Shown: positions 15,122-25,965 of the stretch, piece by piece
Layout of the letters: the number at the start of each line of letters is the position of its first letter
How positions within the stretch are numbered: position 1 is the first letter of the stretch
NCBI GenBank assembly: GCA_022827425.1
Contig: JAJDSZ010000073.1
Span: 1-37,149, forward strand
DNA: 37,149 nucleotides
Direction: 5' to 3'
Source: Pseudomonadales bacterium
Lineage (GTDB): Bacteria; Pseudomonadota; Gammaproteobacteria; Pseudomonadales; Pseudohongiellaceae
Notes under the pieces: generated by a model
The model's database searches: none
The model's input: the letters and a program-made list of their open reading frames with translations, nothing else
Told to the model about the DNA's origin: nothing
Translations under genes and position numbers: made by a program

Positions 15122-17912
15122 AACAGTTCTTGAATTTTTTGCCGGAACCGCAGGGGCAGGGCGCGTTGCGGCCCACCTTGGGCGCCTCGCGGACGAAAGG
15201 CTGGGGCTGCAATTGCGGTTGCGGCTGGGGCCGGAGCGGGGGCTGGCCGGATCCGGGAAGCTGCTGCGGCTGCCGCGCCGCGGGGGGAGCTTGCGCGGCG
15301 CCGCCGAGGGCGGATACGCTCTGGTGCTGGAAATTCATGCGCTCCCGCGCCGCCTGCTCCTGCCGCCGCCGTTCGATGGCGGCAACTTCGTCTTCCTGGC
15401 GGATGGTCACCTGGCTCAGCATCTTGACGACTTCAAACTGGAAATTCGACAGCAGGTCCTGGAACAGGGAAAAGGCTTCCCGCTTGTATTCCTGGCGCGG
15501 ATTCTTGCCGCCATAACTGCGCAGGAAGATGCCCTGGCGCAGATGATCCATGGTTGCCAGATGCTCCTTCCACAAGTTATCGAGAATCTGCAGCATGATC
15601 TGCTTTTCGAGCAGGCGCATCTTGTCGCCCACCACCGCGCACTTGGCGGTGTATTCCTCGCCGAGCTTGCCGTCGATCTTTTCCTTGAGTCGATGCTCGT
15701 GGAGGCTTTCGTCCTCGTCGAGCCAGACACGCACCGGCAGCTTGCTGCGGAACTCGGCTTCGATGGCTTCCTCAAGTCCTCCCAAGTCCCACTGTTCGGG
15801 AATGCTCTGTGGCGGGATGAATCGGTCCACCAACTGGACCACGACTTCCCCGCGCATGCCATCGAGCAATTCCGAGACGTCCTCGTTGCTCATCAACTCA
15901 TTGCGCTGGCGGTAGATGATGGTGCGCTGGTCATTGGCCACATTGTCATACTCAAGCAATTGCTTGCGTATGTCGAAATTGCGGCCTTCCACCTTGCGCT
16001 GGGCTTTTTCGATGGAGCGGGTGACCATGCCGGCTTCGATGGCTTCGCCACGCTGCATGCCGAGCCGGCGCATGAAATTCTTGACTCCCTCCCCGGCGAA
16101 GATCCGCATCAAGTCGTCTTCCATGGACAGGTAGAAGCGCGAATGGCCCGGATCGCCCTGGCGGCCGGCGCGGCCCCGGAGCTGGTTGTCGATGCGGCGC
16201 GATTCGTGGCGCTCGGTGCCGACGATATGCAGGCCGCCGGCGGCAAGAACCTGGTCATGGCGCTCCTGCCACTCTTCGCGAATGCGCGCGACCTGGGCCT
16301 CGCTGGGCGATGCAAGCGATTCGACTTCCGCTTCCCACTTGCCGCCGAGCACGATATCGGTGCCGCGGCCGGCCATGTTGGTGGCGATGGTCACGGCGCC
16401 GGGGCGGCCGGCCTGGGCGATGATGTGGGCTTCCTTTTCGTGGAATTTTGCATTGAGCACTTCGTGCCTGATGCCGTTCTTCTTCAGGAAGCGGGAGAGC
16501 AGTTCGGAATTTTCAATAGAGGCCGTTCCCACGAGCACCGGCGCGCCATTGCCGCTGATCTCGGTGATGTCCTTCACCACGGCTTCGAATTTCTCTTCCA
16601 TGGTCAGGTAGATCAGGTCGTTGTCATCGATGCGGATCATGGGAGCATTGGTGGGAATGACCACCACGTCGAGCCCGTAGATCTGATTGAATTCAAAGGC
16701 TTCGGTATCGGCGGTGCCGGTCATGCCGGCGAGCTTGTTGTACAGGCGGAAGTAATTCTGGAATGTGGTGGAGGCCAGGGTCTGGCTTTCGCTCTGGATC
16801 GGCAGCCGCTCCTTGGCTTCAAGCGCCTGGTGCAGGCCCTCGGACAATCGCCTGCCTTCCATGGTGCGACCGGTGTGCTCGTCGATAAGCACGATGCGCT
16901 GGTCCTGGACGATGTACTGCACATCATTCTGGAACAGATGATGTGCCTTGAGCGCGGCATGCATGTGATGCAGCAGGGTCAGGTTGGTGGCGGCGTACAG
17001 CGAATCCCCGGGAGCGAGCAATTTGCGGCTGACCAGCAGTTCCTCCACATGGGCGTGGCCCGACTCGGTAAGCTCCACCTGGCGGGTTTTCTCGTCCACG
17101 GTGAAATGGCCGCTTTCCTCGGCGACGAAGTTCCGGTCCATCATTTCGAGCTTGGATTTTTCCACCCGGGTTCCGCGCTTCAATCGGGGAATCAGCTTGT
17201 TGATGTCCCGGTAGAGCTGGGAACTGTCTTCGGCGGCGCCGGAGATGATCAGGGGCGTTCGCGCCTCGTCGATAAGAATCGAGTCCACCTCGTCGACGAT
17301 GGCGAAATTGAGCGGCTTCTGCATGCGGTCTTCCAGGCGGAAGGCCATGTTGTCCCGGAGATAATCGAAACCGAATTCGTTGTTGGTGCCGTAGGTGATC
17401 GAGCAGCCGTAGGCGGCCTGCTTTTCCCGCACGGTGGCGCCGGCCTTGACCACGCCCACGCTGAGGCCGAGAAATTCGTAGATCGGCCGCATCCAGTTGG
17501 CGTCGCGCTCGGCGAGGTACTCGTTGACCGTGACGATGTGCACGCCATTGCCGCCGAGGGCATTGAGGTAGGCCGGCAGGGTCGCCACGAGGGTCTTGCC
17601 TTCCCCGGTGCGCATTTCGGCGATGGAGCCCTCGTGCAGCACCATCCCGCCGATCAACTGCACATCGAAATGGCGCATCCCGAGACTGCGCTTGCCCGCC
17701 TCGCGGACGGCGGCGAAGGCCTCGGGCAGCAGGTTTTCCAGGGTTTCCCCCTGGCCGAGCCGGTCGCGCAGGCTTTCGGTGCCCGCGCGCAGTTCCTCGT
17801 CGGTTTTGGCCTCGTATCCGGCTTCGAGCCGGTTGACCGCGGCCACGGCCTTGCGCATGCGTTTCAGCTTGCGCGAATTGCTGCTGCCAAAGATCTTGCT
17901 GAAAAGTTTCAT
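15105..17912 (-). CDS. secA: Preprotein translocase ATPase SecA
   Basis: This 935-residue full-length SecA drives proteins through SecYEG. It has the N-terminal helix [10 protein letters not shown], Walker [21 protein letters not shown] at about 100-119, the DEAD-like [19 protein letters not shown], the second-motor motif [12 protein letters not shown], and [17 protein letters not shown]. After a proline/glutamine-rich linker it ends in the SEC-C zinc motif [14 protein letters not shown], which binds SecB and lipids. The ATG at 17912 is preferred; a TTG immediately before it abuts the lpxC stop. No secM-like gene exists between lpxC and secA, so the E. coli arrest-based control is absent. The 3' end overlaps argJ. 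Confidence 0.97.
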   Translation of the reverse strand: MKLFSKIFGSSNSRKLKRMRKAVAAVNRLEAGYEAKTDEELRAGTESLRDRLGQGETLENLLPEAFAAVREAGKRSLGMRHFDVQLIGGMVLHEGSIAEMRTGEGKTLVATLPAYLNALGGNGVHIVTVNEYLAERDANWMRPIYEFLGLSVGVVKAGATVREKQAAYGCSITYGTNNEFGFDYLRDNMAFRLEDRMQKPLNFAIVDEVDSILIDEARTPLIISGAAEDSSQLYRDINKLIPRLKRGTRVEKSKLEMMDRNFVAEESGHFTVDEKTRQVELTESGHAHVEELLVSRKLLAPGDSLYAATNLTLLHHMHAALKAHHLFQNDVQYIVQDQRIVLIDEHTGRTMEGRRLSEGLHQALEAKERLPIQSESQTLASTTFQNYFRLYNKLAGMTGTADTEAFEFNQIYGLDVVVIPTNAPMIRIDDNDLIYLTMEEKFEAVVKDITEISGNGAPVLVGTASIENSELLSRFLKKNGIRHEVLNAKFHEKEAHIIAQAGRPGAVTIATNMAGRGTDIVLGGKWEAEVESLASPSEAQVARIREEWQERHDQVLAAGGLHIVGTERHESRRIDNQLRGRAGRQGDPGHSRFYLSMEDDLMRIFAGEGVKNFMRRLGMQRGEAIEAGMVTRSIEKAQRKVEGRNFDIRKQLLEYDNVANDQRTIIYRQRNELMSNEDVSELLDGMRGEVVVQLVDRFIPPQSIPEQWDLGGLEEAIEAEFRSKLPVRVWLDEDESLHEHRLKEKIDGKLGEEYTAKCAVVGDKMRLLEKQIMLQILDNLWKEHLATMDHLRQGIFLRSYGGKNPRQEYKREAFSLFQDLLSNFQFEVVKMLSQVTIRQEDEVAAIERRRQEQAARERMNFQHQSVSALGGAAQAPPAARQPQQLPGSGQPPLRPQPQPQLQPQPFVREAPKVGRNAPCPCGSGKKFKNCCGRIR

Positions 17913-17915
17913 CAA

Positions 17916-18827
17916 TCAGGCGGCTAGTACGGGCCTGACGTAGGAAATGGGGACGTTGGCTTCCTTTTCAAAGCAAACGATTTCCCAGGCATCGTCGGTC
18001 ACTTCCAGCGTTCGCAACAGGGCGTTGTTCAGCGCGTGCCCGGATTTGTATCCCTTGAAGGCGCCAATCAAGCTGTTGCCGAGCAGGTAGAGGTCGCCAA
18101 TGGAATCGAGAATCTTGTGTTTGACGAATTCGTCTTCGTAGCGCAGGCCGTCCTCGTTGAGCACCTTGTAGTCGCCCACGGCAATGGCGTTGTCCATGCT
18201 TGCGCCAAGGGCGAGATTGCGGTTGCGCAGTTCCTCGAACTCGTGCATGAAGCCGAAAGTGCGGGCCCGGGAAACTTCCTTGACGAAAGAAGTGCTGGAA
18301 AAATCCACCGTGGCGGATTTGGTGTACTTGCGGTAGACCGGATGGTCATAGAGCAGGGTGTAGCTGACCTTGAAACCGTCGAATGGCTCAAGGCTCACCG
18401 ACTTGTCGCCCTGGCGCAGGCAGACGGGCTTCTTGATGCGGATGAAACTTTTGCTCGCGGCCTGCTCTTCGATCCCGGCGGATTGAATGAGGAAGACAAA
18501 GGGCCCGGCGCTGCCGTCCATGATGGGAATTTCCGGGGCGTCCACATCGATAATGGCATTGTCGATGCCGAGGCCGCACAGGGCCGACATCAGATGCTCG
18601 ATGGTGGCCACCCGGACATCGTCCATCACCAGCGTGGTGGACAGGGTGGTATCGCCCACATTGCCGGCCCGGGCGGGGATTTCCACCACCGGGTCGAGGT
18701 CCACCCGGCGGAAAACAATACCGGTATGCGCCGGCGCCGGCTGCAAGGACAGGCTGACTTTGTTGCCGGTATGCAGGCCCACGCCGGTGGCGCGAATCGC
18801 ATTTTTCAGGGTTCGCTGCTTGAGCAT
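17916..18827 (-). CDS. lpxC: UDP-3-O-acyl-N-acetylglucosamine deacetylase
   Basis: LpxC, 303 residues, is the zinc deacetylase of the committed step in lipid A synthesis. [17 protein letters not shown] at the N terminus is typical. Zinc ligands are His78 in [11 protein letters not shown], His237 and Asp241 in [10 protein letters not shown], and His264 in [11 protein letters not shown] is the catalytic histidine. The ATG at 18827 has AGG about seven bases upstream. It follows ftsZ after 151 bases, the largest gap in the minus-strand run, so it may have its own promoter, and it abuts secA. The C terminus is complete; E. coli LpxC is degraded through its C-terminal tail, but whether this one is cannot be judged. 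Confidence 0.97.
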   Translation of the reverse strand: MLKQRTLKNAIRATGVGLHTGNKVSLSLQPAPAHTGIVFRRVDLDPVVEIPARAGNVGDTTLSTTLVMDDVRVATIEHLMSALCGLGIDNAIIDVDAPEIPIMDGSAGPFVFLIQSAGIEEQAASKSFIRIKKPVCLRQGDKSVSLEPFDGFKVSYTLLYDHPVYRKYTKSATVDFSSTSFVKEVSRARTFGFMHEFEELRNRNLALGASMDNAIAVGDYKVLNEDGLRYEDEFVKHKILDSIGDLYLLGNSLIGAFKGYKSGHALNNALLRTLEVTDDAWEIVCFEKEANVPISYVRPVLAA

Positions 18828-18978
18828 GGGTTACCTGGCCCAGCTTCTGTTAGGCGGAATGCTACCAGACTATGGCCTGCTGCCCAAGGAATAGCGCAAC
18901 CGACAAGTTTTTATTTTGTAGCGGCCTTATCCTGGTGACCAGCGCAAACGGGACTGGTTCGCAATCCGCTGCCGCCAA

Positions 18979-20262
18979 TCAATCCACATTCTTCCGCAGG
19001 AATGCCGGGATATCCAGAAAATCCATGGGTTGGCTGTCGTTGGCGGCCTTCTTCACGACCGCCGGTTCGATGGAAGCCGGCTGCACGCCGCTGCTTTCCC
19101 GGGACGCCTGGGCCCTGCCCCGCGCGTCCTGGCCGGCTTCGGCTTCGCGGGCATTCTGCCGGCCGCCGACATTTGCCCCGCCGCGCGCGGGGCGCCGCGG
19201 CGTGAAGTGGGGACCCGCCCGCCTGCCGCCCGCATTGCCCTGGGCCACCTGTTCCGGCTCCGCCTCCTGTCTCGCCCGAAAGGCATCGCCATACAACCCT
19301 GTGGCGATCAGGGTAACCTGCACCCTGTCGCCGAGATCGGGGTCCACCACCATGCCGGAAATCAGCATGTCGTCCTCGAGACTGCAAACTTCCTTGGCGA
19401 CATCGCCCACGGCCTGCATGTCATTGAGGGTCAGATGTTCGCCGCCGGTGATGTTCATCAGCAGTCCGCCGGCGCTGCTGATATCGACATTTTCCAGCAG
19501 CGGGCTCGAAATCGCCGCCCGGGCGGCGGCGGCGCCGGGATTGGGGTCGTCCCTGGAGGCGACACCGGTACCCATCATCGCCATGCCCCGCTTGGACATG
19601 ACGGTTTTCACATCGGCGAAATCCACATTGATATGGCCCGGCTTGGAAATGATGTCGGAGATGCCTTTCACCGCATCGAGCAGGACATCGTTGGCGGCGG
19701 CGAAAGCATTGACGATGGAGGTATCCGGCGGCAACACCTCAAGCAGCTTGGCATTGGGGACGATGATCAGCGAATCCACGTGTTCGGCGAGACTGACCAC
19801 GCCCTTTTCCGCCACGGCAATGCGCTTGCTCTGCTCGAAGGGAAAGGGCTTGTTGACGATAGCCACGGTGAGAATGCCCAGATCCCGGGCGACTTCGGCG
19901 ATGACCGGCGCCGCGCCGGTGCCGGTGCCGCCGCCCATTCCCGCGGCGATGAACACCATGTCGGCGCCCTGCAGGATTTCGCGAATCTGTTCATGGTCTT
20001 CCATGGCCGCCTTGCGCCCCACTTCCGGGTCGGCGCCGGCGCCAAGGCCGCGGGTGACCTTGCTGCCGAGCTGAAGCTTGTTGCTCAGGCCAAGCAGGCC
20101 AAGGGCCTGGGCGTCGGTATTGGCGCAATGGTATTCCACGCCGTCCACTTTGCGCTCGATCATGTGCTGCACGGCATTGCCGCCAGCCCCGCCTACGCCG
20201 ATCACCTTGATGTTCGCCTTGTGCATGGGCCCCTCGATAATCTCGAATGTTTCGTCATTCAT
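18979..20262 (-). CDS. ftsZ: Cell division tubulin homologue FtsZ
   Basis: FtsZ, 427 residues, is the GTPase that forms the Z-ring. IKVIGVGGAGGNAV at 18-31 opens the nucleotide-binding fold, and the tubulin signature GGGTGTGAAP is at 110-119. The T7 loop is present in GHINVDFADVKTV. After a glycine/arginine/alanine-rich linker of about 80 residues, the conserved C-terminal peptide DFLDIPAFLRK binds FtsA and other partners. The ATG at 20262 is chosen over an upstream in-frame start because AGGAG lies seven bases before it and homology begins there. It follows ftsA after 82 bases, a gap that may hold an extra ftsZ promoter. Confidence 0.97.
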   Translation of the reverse strand: MNDETFEIIEGPMHKANIKVIGVGGAGGNAVQHMIERKVDGVEYHCANTDAQALGLLGLSNKLQLGSKVTRGLGAGADPEVGRKAAMEDHEQIREILQGADMVFIAAGMGGGTGTGAAPVIAEVARDLGILTVAIVNKPFPFEQSKRIAVAEKGVVSLAEHVDSLIIVPNAKLLEVLPPDTSIVNAFAAANDVLLDAVKGISDIISKPGHINVDFADVKTVMSKRGMAMMGTGVASRDDPNPGAAAARAAISSPLLENVDISSAGGLLMNITGGEHLTLNDMQAVGDVAKEVCSLEDDMLISGMVVDPDLGDRVQVTLIATGLYGDAFRARQEAEPEQVAQGNAGGRRAGPHFTPRRPARGGANVGGRQNAREAEAGQDARGRAQASRESSGVQPASIEPAVVKKAANDSQPMDFLDIPAFLRKNVD

Positions 20263-20344
20263 TACCTTGCTCCTGAGTCCTGACTGCATGCCTGACCGCA
20301 ACATCGGGCGCAGACTGTGTGTTCTTTCATTTACCGGCCTGCCC

Positions 20345-21595
20345 TCAGGCGAATCGCCGGAAAAACCGCCGGGTGGAAGCGAGAAAACCGCCCGCTTCCT
20401 GTTTTTCTTCCGGCCGGTCCGTCTGGCTGCTCCGTTCTTCCAGATCCTTCATTCCATACAGCAACAGCCCGACCCCCGTGGAGTGGATCGGATTGTTTAC
20501 TATATCGGCACGTCCCTTGACTTTCTGAGGCGTTCCCACGCGAACCGGCTGGTGCAATACCTCCTCGGCAAGCTCCACCGCGCCGGGAATCCTGGCCGAG
20601 CCTCCGGTGAGGACGATGCCCGCCGCGAGCAGCTTCTCCATATTGCTCTCCGCAAGCTGCTGCTGCACCAGCGAAAACAGTTCCTCGTACCTGGGCTCCA
20701 CCACTTCCGCCAGGTTCTGCTGGGACAATTCCCGCGGCGCGCGGTCGCCGACGCTGGGAACCTCGATGGTCTCCTCCGGCTGGGTCAGTTGCACCAGGGC
20801 GCTGCCGAACTTGATCTTGAGCTGGTTGGCGTTCTGCCGCGGCGTGCGCAGGGCGGTGGCGATATCGCTGGTGACCTGGTCCCCGGCGATGGGAATGACG
20901 CCGGTGTACTGCAGCGCATCCGAGGTGAAGATGGCGATGTCCGTGGTGCCGCCGCCGATGTCCACGAGGCACACCCCAAGCTCCTTTTCATCGGGAGTCA
21001 GCACCGCTTCCGCCGAGGCGATCTGCTCAAGCACGAGCTGCTCGATTTCCAGATCGCAGCGGCGGATGCATTTTTCGATGTTCTGGATGGCGTTCACCGC
21101 GGCGGTGACGAGATGCGCCCGCACTTCGAGCCGGGACCCGGACATGCCAAGCGGCTCCTTGACGCCGCTCTGGGAATTGATCGTGTAGTCTTGCGGCACC
21201 ACATGGAGAATGCGCTTGTCAGGGGGGATTTCCACCGCCCGGGCCGAATCATTCACCCGGTCCACATCGGCCCGGCTTACCTCGCCATCGCGAATCGAAA
21301 CCGCGCCTCTGGAATTCATGCTTCGCACATGGCAGCCCGCGATTCCCGCGTACACCGAGTGAATCGGGTAGCCGGTTTCCTTTTTCGCCGCTTCCACCGC
21401 GCGCTGGATGGAAATGACGGTGGACTCGATGTCCACCACCACGCCCTTCTTCAGCCCGAGGGAGGGATGGCTGCCCATGCCGATGACATTCAACTCGCCC
21501 TGATCGGAAACTTCGCCCACCAGCGCCGCCACCTTGGTGGTGCCGATGTCGAGCCCGACGATGGTTCTGCCGTGTCTGCCCGCGGTTTCGTTCAT
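20345..21595 (-). CDS. ftsA: Cell division actin-like protein FtsA
   Basis: FtsA, 416 residues, is an actin-fold protein that tethers FtsZ to the membrane. The phosphate-binding loop is IVGLDIGTTKVAALVGEV near residue 12, the second is LVDIGGGTTDIAIF, and the adenosine motif is GIVLTGGSARIPG. The C-terminal amphipathic membrane-targeting helix is visible as FLASTRRFFRRFA. The ATG at 21595 has AGAGG five bases upstream. The frame remains open far upstream through ftsQ, but that part has no FtsA likeness. It lies 23 bases after ftsQ. Confidence 0.96.
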   Translation of the reverse strand: MNETAGRHGRTIVGLDIGTTKVAALVGEVSDQGELNVIGMGSHPSLGLKKGVVVDIESTVISIQRAVEAAKKETGYPIHSVYAGIAGCHVRSMNSRGAVSIRDGEVSRADVDRVNDSARAVEIPPDKRILHVVPQDYTINSQSGVKEPLGMSGSRLEVRAHLVTAAVNAIQNIEKCIRRCDLEIEQLVLEQIASAEAVLTPDEKELGVCLVDIGGGTTDIAIFTSDALQYTGVIPIAGDQVTSDIATALRTPRQNANQLKIKFGSALVQLTQPEETIEVPSVGDRAPRELSQQNLAEVVEPRYEELFSLVQQQLAESNMEKLLAAGIVLTGGSARIPGAVELAEEVLHQPVRVGTPQKVKGRADIVNNPIHSTGVGLLLYGMKDLEERSSQTDRPEEKQEAGGFLASTRRFFRRFA

Positions 21596-21618
21596 GTTTC
21601 CTCTCCATCCCTTCCCTG

Positions 21619-22383
21619 TCAGCGCCGCGCGATTTCGCCGGCGCCGGATTCCGCTTCGCGCATTCTGACGCTGAATCTGCTGCCATAGCGCAGGTCGGCC
21701 ACTTCGTGCCGCAGCCGCTCGGCTTCCGGGCGGCTCAGGTAAAAATCCACATAGCGCTGCAGCCGCTTGACCAGATCCTCGCCGCCGAGCACCACCTCGG
21801 TGACACCGTTCAGTTGCAGCCGCCAGCTTTGCCGGGGGCTGGCGTGCAAACCGCTCAGGCGCAGGCCGGCGGGATAGAGGATCTGGTTGAGCCGCAGGTA
21901 CTGCCGCATGACCTCGAACTGCGAATCCGGCGGGCCGTCTAGCCGCGGCAGGGCCGTATCGATGGCGGCGGAATCCAGCGCAATGAGCCGACCGCGCTGG
22001 GTGATCAGGCGGTCTTCCCCCCAGCGGGCGATGACGGTTTCTTCGCTGATGCGCACGCCGAGCGTATTGGGCCAGCGGCGCCCGGCCGAGGCGCTGGCGA
22101 CCCATTGCAGGTTTTCGAGCTGTTCCCGCAACTGTTCCAGGTCGAGTTCGAAAAAGCCGACCCCCGCGTAGGGCGCGAGCACGGCGCGGATTTCGCTTTC
22201 TTCCAGATGCCGCAGCTCACCGTATATCTCGACCCGGGACAGCGGCGGATTGAGGCGCGGCTCCAGCGCATCCCAGTGCCGCCAGGCAAACAGGCCGGCG
22301 CCAAGCAGGGAAATCGTCAGCAGCAGGCGGCGGAAGAAGCTTCCCCGGCCTGAGCTGGCGCGGGATGTGCGGGATTTACCCAT
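21619..22383 (-). CDS. ftsQ: Cell division protein FtsQ
   Basis: FtsQ, 254 residues, is a bitopic divisome scaffold that recruits FtsB/FtsL. A short basic cytoplasmic tail is followed by one transmembrane helix at about 16-33 (RRLLLTISLLGAGLFAW). A POTRA domain follows (PLSRVEIYGELRHLEESEIR, with FFELDLEQLREQLENLQWV), then the beta domain with ITQRGRLIALD. The ATG at 22383 shares its A with the ddlB stop (TGATG), indicating coupled translation. The open frame extends upstream into ddlB without family likeness. Confidence 0.93.
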   Translation of the reverse strand: MGKSRTSRASSGRGSFFRRLLLTISLLGAGLFAWRHWDALEPRLNPPLSRVEIYGELRHLEESEIRAVLAPYAGVGFFELDLEQLREQLENLQWVASASAGRRWPNTLGVRISEETVIARWGEDRLITQRGRLIALDSAAIDTALPRLDGPPDSQFEVMRQYLRLNQILYPAGLRLSGLHASPRQSWRLQLNGVTEVVLGGEDLVKRLQRYVDFYLSRPEAERLRHEVADLRYGSRFSVRMREAESGAGEIARR

Positions 22384-23324
22384 CAGCGTGGCGCTCCCGC
22401 TTCGCATTCGAGAATCTGCACCATGAGATCGTCGTAACTCCTTCCCAGGCGGCTTGCCGCCATGGGAATAATGCTGTGTCCGGTCATGCCCGGAACCGTG
22501 TTCACTTCCAGCAGGAAAAAATTCTCTTCCCGGTCCTGCATCAGATCGACCCGCGCCAACCCCCGGCAGCCCAGGGTGTGGTAGGCATGGTGGGCCAGGG
22601 ACTGCAACTCTTCGCGTCTGGCCCGCGGCAGGTCCGCCGGACACAGGTATTCGGTTTCCCGGTCTTCGTATTTCGCCCGGTAGTCGAAAAACCTGCGCCG
22701 GGTGCGAAGCTCCACCGCAGGCAGCACGTCATCCTGCAAGATGCCCACGGAAAACTCCCTGCCCTGTATGTATGTCTCGGCCATGACCGGCGAATCGAAA
22801 GCCGCCGCGGCCCGGAACTGCCGTGCAAGCGCCCCGGCGTCGTGGACGATATCCACCCCCAGGCTGGACCCGCCGGCAACAGGCTTGACCACGGCGGAGC
22901 CGAGTCTGGTCATGGCGGCTTCCCAGTCGGTGCCGGCGGAGAGTTGCAGAAAATCCGGGGTTGCCAGGCCGGCTTCGCGCCAGATCAGCTTGCTCTTGAT
23001 TTTGTCCATGGCCAGCGCCGACGCGAGCACGCCGCTGCCGCTATAGGGCAGACCGAGGACTTCGAGCAAGCCCTGCACAGCGCCGTCCTCGCCGCCACGG
23101 CCATGAAGCATGATGATGACGAAGTCCGCCTGCTCGGCGGCAAGTCGTTGCGCCACATCGCGACCGGCGTCAATGCGGACTGCGGGCAGTCCAAGGCGCT
23201 GCAGGCTTTCCCAGGCAGCCTGGCCGCTGAGCAGGGAAATTTCCCGTTCGGGGGAGTCGCCCCCCATGAGCACGGCGATCCGGCCCAGCCCGATCAGGTT
23301 TTCAGGCAACTGCCGCGGGTTCAT
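22383..23324 (-). CDS. ddlB: D-alanine--D-alanine ligase
   Basis: This ATP-grasp ligase of 313 residues joins two D-alanines for the peptidoglycan stem. [20 protein letters not shown] at 15-34 is the N-terminal signature and [18 protein letters not shown] is the second. [15 protein letters not shown] precedes the ATP-grasp core, and [17 protein letters not shown] carries metal and substrate residues. It overlaps murC by ATGA and ftsQ by one base. Its place between murC and ftsQ is the usual one for ddlB. Confidence 0.96.
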   Translation of the reverse strand: MNPRQLPENLIGLGRIAVLMGGDSPEREISLLSGQAAWESLQRLGLPAVRIDAGRDVAQRLAAEQADFVIIMLHGRGGEDGAVQGLLEVLGLPYSGSGVLASALAMDKIKSKLIWREAGLATPDFLQLSAGTDWEAAMTRLGSAVVKPVAGGSSLGVDIVHDAGALARQFRAAAAFDSPVMAETYIQGREFSVGILQDDVLPAVELRTRRRFFDYRAKYEDRETEYLCPADLPRARREELQSLAHHAYHTLGCRGLARVDLMQDREENFFLLEVNTVPGMTGHSIIPMAASRLGRSYDDLMVQILECEAGAPR

Positions 23325-24781
23325 GATTCGCTTCCTTCCCGGGCGTTTCCCCCGCCGGGAAGGAAACCCTGTTCCGCCAGTTGCCGCGCCAGGGCGCCCA
23401 CATTGCCGGCGCCCTGGGTCAGCACGATATCGCCGGGCCGCAGCAGATCCATGAGCAGCGGCCGCAGTTGCCCGTCCTGGGCCACATGGATGGGATCGAC
23501 CCGGCCAAACTGCCTGATGGAGCCGCAGAGGGAACGGGAATCGGCGCCGGGCAGCGGCTGCTCCCCGGCGCTGTACACTTCGAGCAGCAGCAGCACGTCC
23601 ACCCGGGTCAGCACCCTTACGAAGTCCTCGTACAGATCCCGGGTGCGGCTGTACCGGTGCGGTTGAAAGATCATGACCAGCCGGCGCTCGGGCCAGCCAG
23701 CCCGCAGCGCGGCTACGGTCACTTCCAGTTCGGTGGGATGATGGCCGTAATCATCGATCAGGCTGACCGTACCGCCGGGCACGGGAAATTCGCCGAGCGG
23801 CTCAAAACGGCGCCCGACGCCGCTGAAACCGGAGATTCCGGCGCGGATGTGGCCGTCATCCACGCCTTCGTCGCTGGCCACCGCCACCGCCGCCGCGGCA
23901 TTCAGCGCATTGTGGCGGCCCGGCATCTGCAATTCCAGGGCAAGCGGCGGCTGGGATTCGGGACGTCTGAGCTCGAAGCGGATCCGGCGGCCTTGCTGGC
24001 GCAGCTTGCCGATTCGGTAGTCCGCCTTCGGGTGAAATCCAAAGGTAATCACCGGGCGGGAGATTCGCGGCAGAATCTCCCGGACGGCGGGGTCGTCGAT
24101 GCACAGCGCGGCGAGGCCGTGGAAAGGCAGGTTGTGGAGAAAGTTCACAAAATACTGCTTCAGGTTTTCGAAATCGCCGCCATAGGTGGCCATGTGGTCG
24201 GCCTCGATATTGGTGACCACGGCAACCAGCGGTTGCAGATGAAGAAAGGAGGCGTCGCTTTCATCGGCCTCGGCAACGAGATAACGGCTTTCGCCGAGCC
24301 GGGCATTGCTGCCGGCGCTGTTGAGCACACCGCCGATGATGAAGGTGGGGTCGAGACCGGCCTCGGCGAGCACCGAAGCCACGAGGCTGGTGGTGGTGGT
24401 CTTGCCGTGGGTTCCCGCCACGGCGATGGAGTGCCGGTAGCGCATCAGTTCCGCCAGCATTTCAGCCCGGGGAATCAGGGGCTTGCCGGCCCGGGAAGCC
24501 GCCAGCAGTTCGGGATTGTCTTTGGGCACGGCGGAGGAGTAGACCATCACATCGGCGTCGCCGACATGGGCGGCGTCGTGGCCGGTGAATATCCGGACGC
24601 CCATATGCGCCAGCCGCGCGGTCACCGCGGATTCGCGCAGATCCGAACCCGTCACCACATAGCCCTGATTGAAAAGCACTTCGGCGATTCCGCACATGCC
24701 GGCCCCGCCGATGCCGATGAAGTGAATAGTCCGGATCCGGCGCATGCCGGGGGGATACTGGTTCAGGGCGGGCTCGGTCAT
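23321..24781 (-). CDS. murC: UDP-N-acetylmuramate--L-alanine ligase
   Basis: MurC, 486 residues, adds L-alanine to UDP-MurNAc. The N-terminal Rossmann motif is [18 protein letters not shown], the ATP-binding motif is [18 protein letters not shown], and the conserved Mur ligase [10 protein letters not shown] and [15 protein letters not shown] follow. [18 protein letters not shown] is the MurC C-terminal signature. It starts at ATG 24781 overlapping murG by ATGA and ends overlapping ddlB by ATGA. Confidence 0.97.
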   Translation of the reverse strand: MTEPALNQYPPGMRRIRTIHFIGIGGAGMCGIAEVLFNQGYVVTGSDLRESAVTARLAHMGVRIFTGHDAAHVGDADVMVYSSAVPKDNPELLAASRAGKPLIPRAEMLAELMRYRHSIAVAGTHGKTTTTSLVASVLAEAGLDPTFIIGGVLNSAGSNARLGESRYLVAEADESDASFLHLQPLVAVVTNIEADHMATYGGDFENLKQYFVNFLHNLPFHGLAALCIDDPAVREILPRISRPVITFGFHPKADYRIGKLRQQGRRIRFELRRPESQPPLALELQMPGRHNALNAAAAVAVASDEGVDDGHIRAGISGFSGVGRRFEPLGEFPVPGGTVSLIDDYGHHPTELEVTVAALRAGWPERRLVMIFQPHRYSRTRDLYEDFVRVLTRVDVLLLLEVYSAGEQPLPGADSRSLCGSIRQFGRVDPIHVAQDGQLRPLLMDLLRPGDIVLTQGAGNVGALARQLAEQGFLPGGGNAREGSES

Positions 24782-25965
24782 GGGGCTTGCTCCGCCTCGT
24801 TTTCCGCCTTCTGCTCTGATTCCCGCCCGTCATTCCACTCGTCAGCTCCTCGCGCCGGCGCTGGCTGTGGATTCTCCCGCAGGAAGGCCAGACAGGACCG
24901 GGCGACGCGCTCGGCGGCGTCGGTAATCGCCATATCCCGGGCGCGGCGGGACATTTCCAGCAGCCAGTCCCGGTCCCGGTCCAGCCGCAGCAGAATCTGC
25001 TGCAGCCGCTCGATGGACAGCTCCGGCTGCTCGACGATTTCCGCCGCCTGCCGGGCCGCGAGCCATCTGGCATTGAACAGTTGCTGACGGTCCTTGTGAT
25101 GCGGATAGGGAACAAATATAGCCGGCAGGCCGCTGGCCGCGATTTCCGACACGGTGCTTGCGCCGGAGCGGCACAGCACCAGGTCGGCCCAGGAATAGGC
25201 TTCGTCCATTTCCCGGACGAAGCCCACCAGGCGGTGCTGATTATCCAGGTCCACCCCGTGTTCCTGATAGCGCTGGCGGGTTCTGGCCATTGCGGAGAAG
25301 CCGCATTGATGCAGCACCCGCAGGGGCTGATCCCCCCGCCAGCCGGCGATGAGATCGGGAATCAGCGCATTCAGCGCCTCGGCGCCCTGACTGCCGCCGA
25401 GCACGAGCAGGCGCAGCGGCCCCCTGCGTCGCCGCCGCTTGCGATGGACAAGCCCGGCGATTTCTTCGCGCACCGGGTTGCCGGTGAATTCCACCCGCTC
25501 ATCAGGCGGAAAAGTCCTGGGGAAGGCCTCGTAGATGCGCCGGGCCCAGCGGCGGACAATCCGGTTGGTCAATCCCGGCACGGCGTTCTGTTCGTGGATC
25601 AGCACGGGAATCCGCAGCAGGCGGGCGGCAACCGCGCCGGGGCCGGTAACATAGCCGCCCATGCCGAGCAGGCAGTCGGGCCGCAGTTGGCGCAGTATCC
25701 GCAGCGAGCGCCAGAGCGCGCGCGACAGCATGGCCGGGGCCATGAGCAGCCGTCGCGGCCCGGCGCCGCGCAGGCCGCTGGCGCCAATGGCGTGAAAGGG
25801 AAAGTTCTCGTTCTGCAGCAGTTTGTTTTCCATGCCCGCCGAGGTGCCAAGCCAGTGGATGCTCACTCCCGCCCGCTCCAATTCCCGGGCGATGCACAGC
25901 GCGGGAAACACGTGGCCGCCGGTGCCGGCGGCCATGATCAGCACGGTTGGCGCCCGCCCGTTCAT
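24778..25965 (-). CDS. murG: UDP-GlcNAc:lipid I GlcNAc transferase MurG, with C-terminal tail
   Basis: This GT28 glycosyltransferase makes lipid II from lipid I on the inner face of the membrane. Motifs are [15 protein letters not shown] near residue 12, [42 protein letters not shown] in the second domain, and [20 protein letters not shown] with the donor site. At 395 residues it is about 35 longer than typical MurG. The excess is a C-terminal acidic, low-complexity tail after the final helix (ending [13 protein letters not shown]) and it overlaps the murC start. The ATG at 25965 overlaps the ftsW stop by ATGA; upstream open frame is ftsW antisense to nothing and has no likeness. Confidence 0.95.
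   Translation of the reverse strand: MNGRAPTVLIMAAGTGGHVFPALCIARELERAGVSIHWLGTSAGMENKLLQNENFPFHAIGASGLRGAGPRRLLMAPAMLSRALWRSLRILRQLRPDCLLGMGGYVTGPGAVAARLLRIPVLIHEQNAVPGLTNRIVRRWARRIYEAFPRTFPPDERVEFTGNPVREEIAGLVHRKRRRRRGPLRLLVLGGSQGAEALNALIPDLIAGWRGDQPLRVLHQCGFSAMARTRQRYQEHGVDLDNQHRLVGFVREMDEAYSWADLVLCRSGASTVSEIAASGLPAIFVPYPHHKDRQQLFNARWLAARQAAEIVEQPELSIERLQQILLRLDRDRDWLLEMSRRARDMAITDAAERVARSCLAFLRENPQPAPARGADEWNDGRESEQKAENEAEQAP

Noticed and set aside
14910..17927. A 1005-codon open frame on the plus strand, antisense to secA and argJ
   Set aside because: Its protein is low-complexity (rich in His, Gln, Gly, Ala, Leu) with no family motifs, while the minus strand holds unmistakable SecA and ArgJ. 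Long antisense frames are expected in GC-rich codon use.
18828..18978. secM-like or other small gene near lpxC
   Set aside because: The ftsZ-lpxC gap has no convincing frame on the minus strand and secA directly follows lpxC.
20263..20344. Small gene or RNA between ftsA and ftsZ
   Set aside because: The 82-base gap has no open frame with a ribosome site and no strong hairpin; a promoter is possible but not identifiable.
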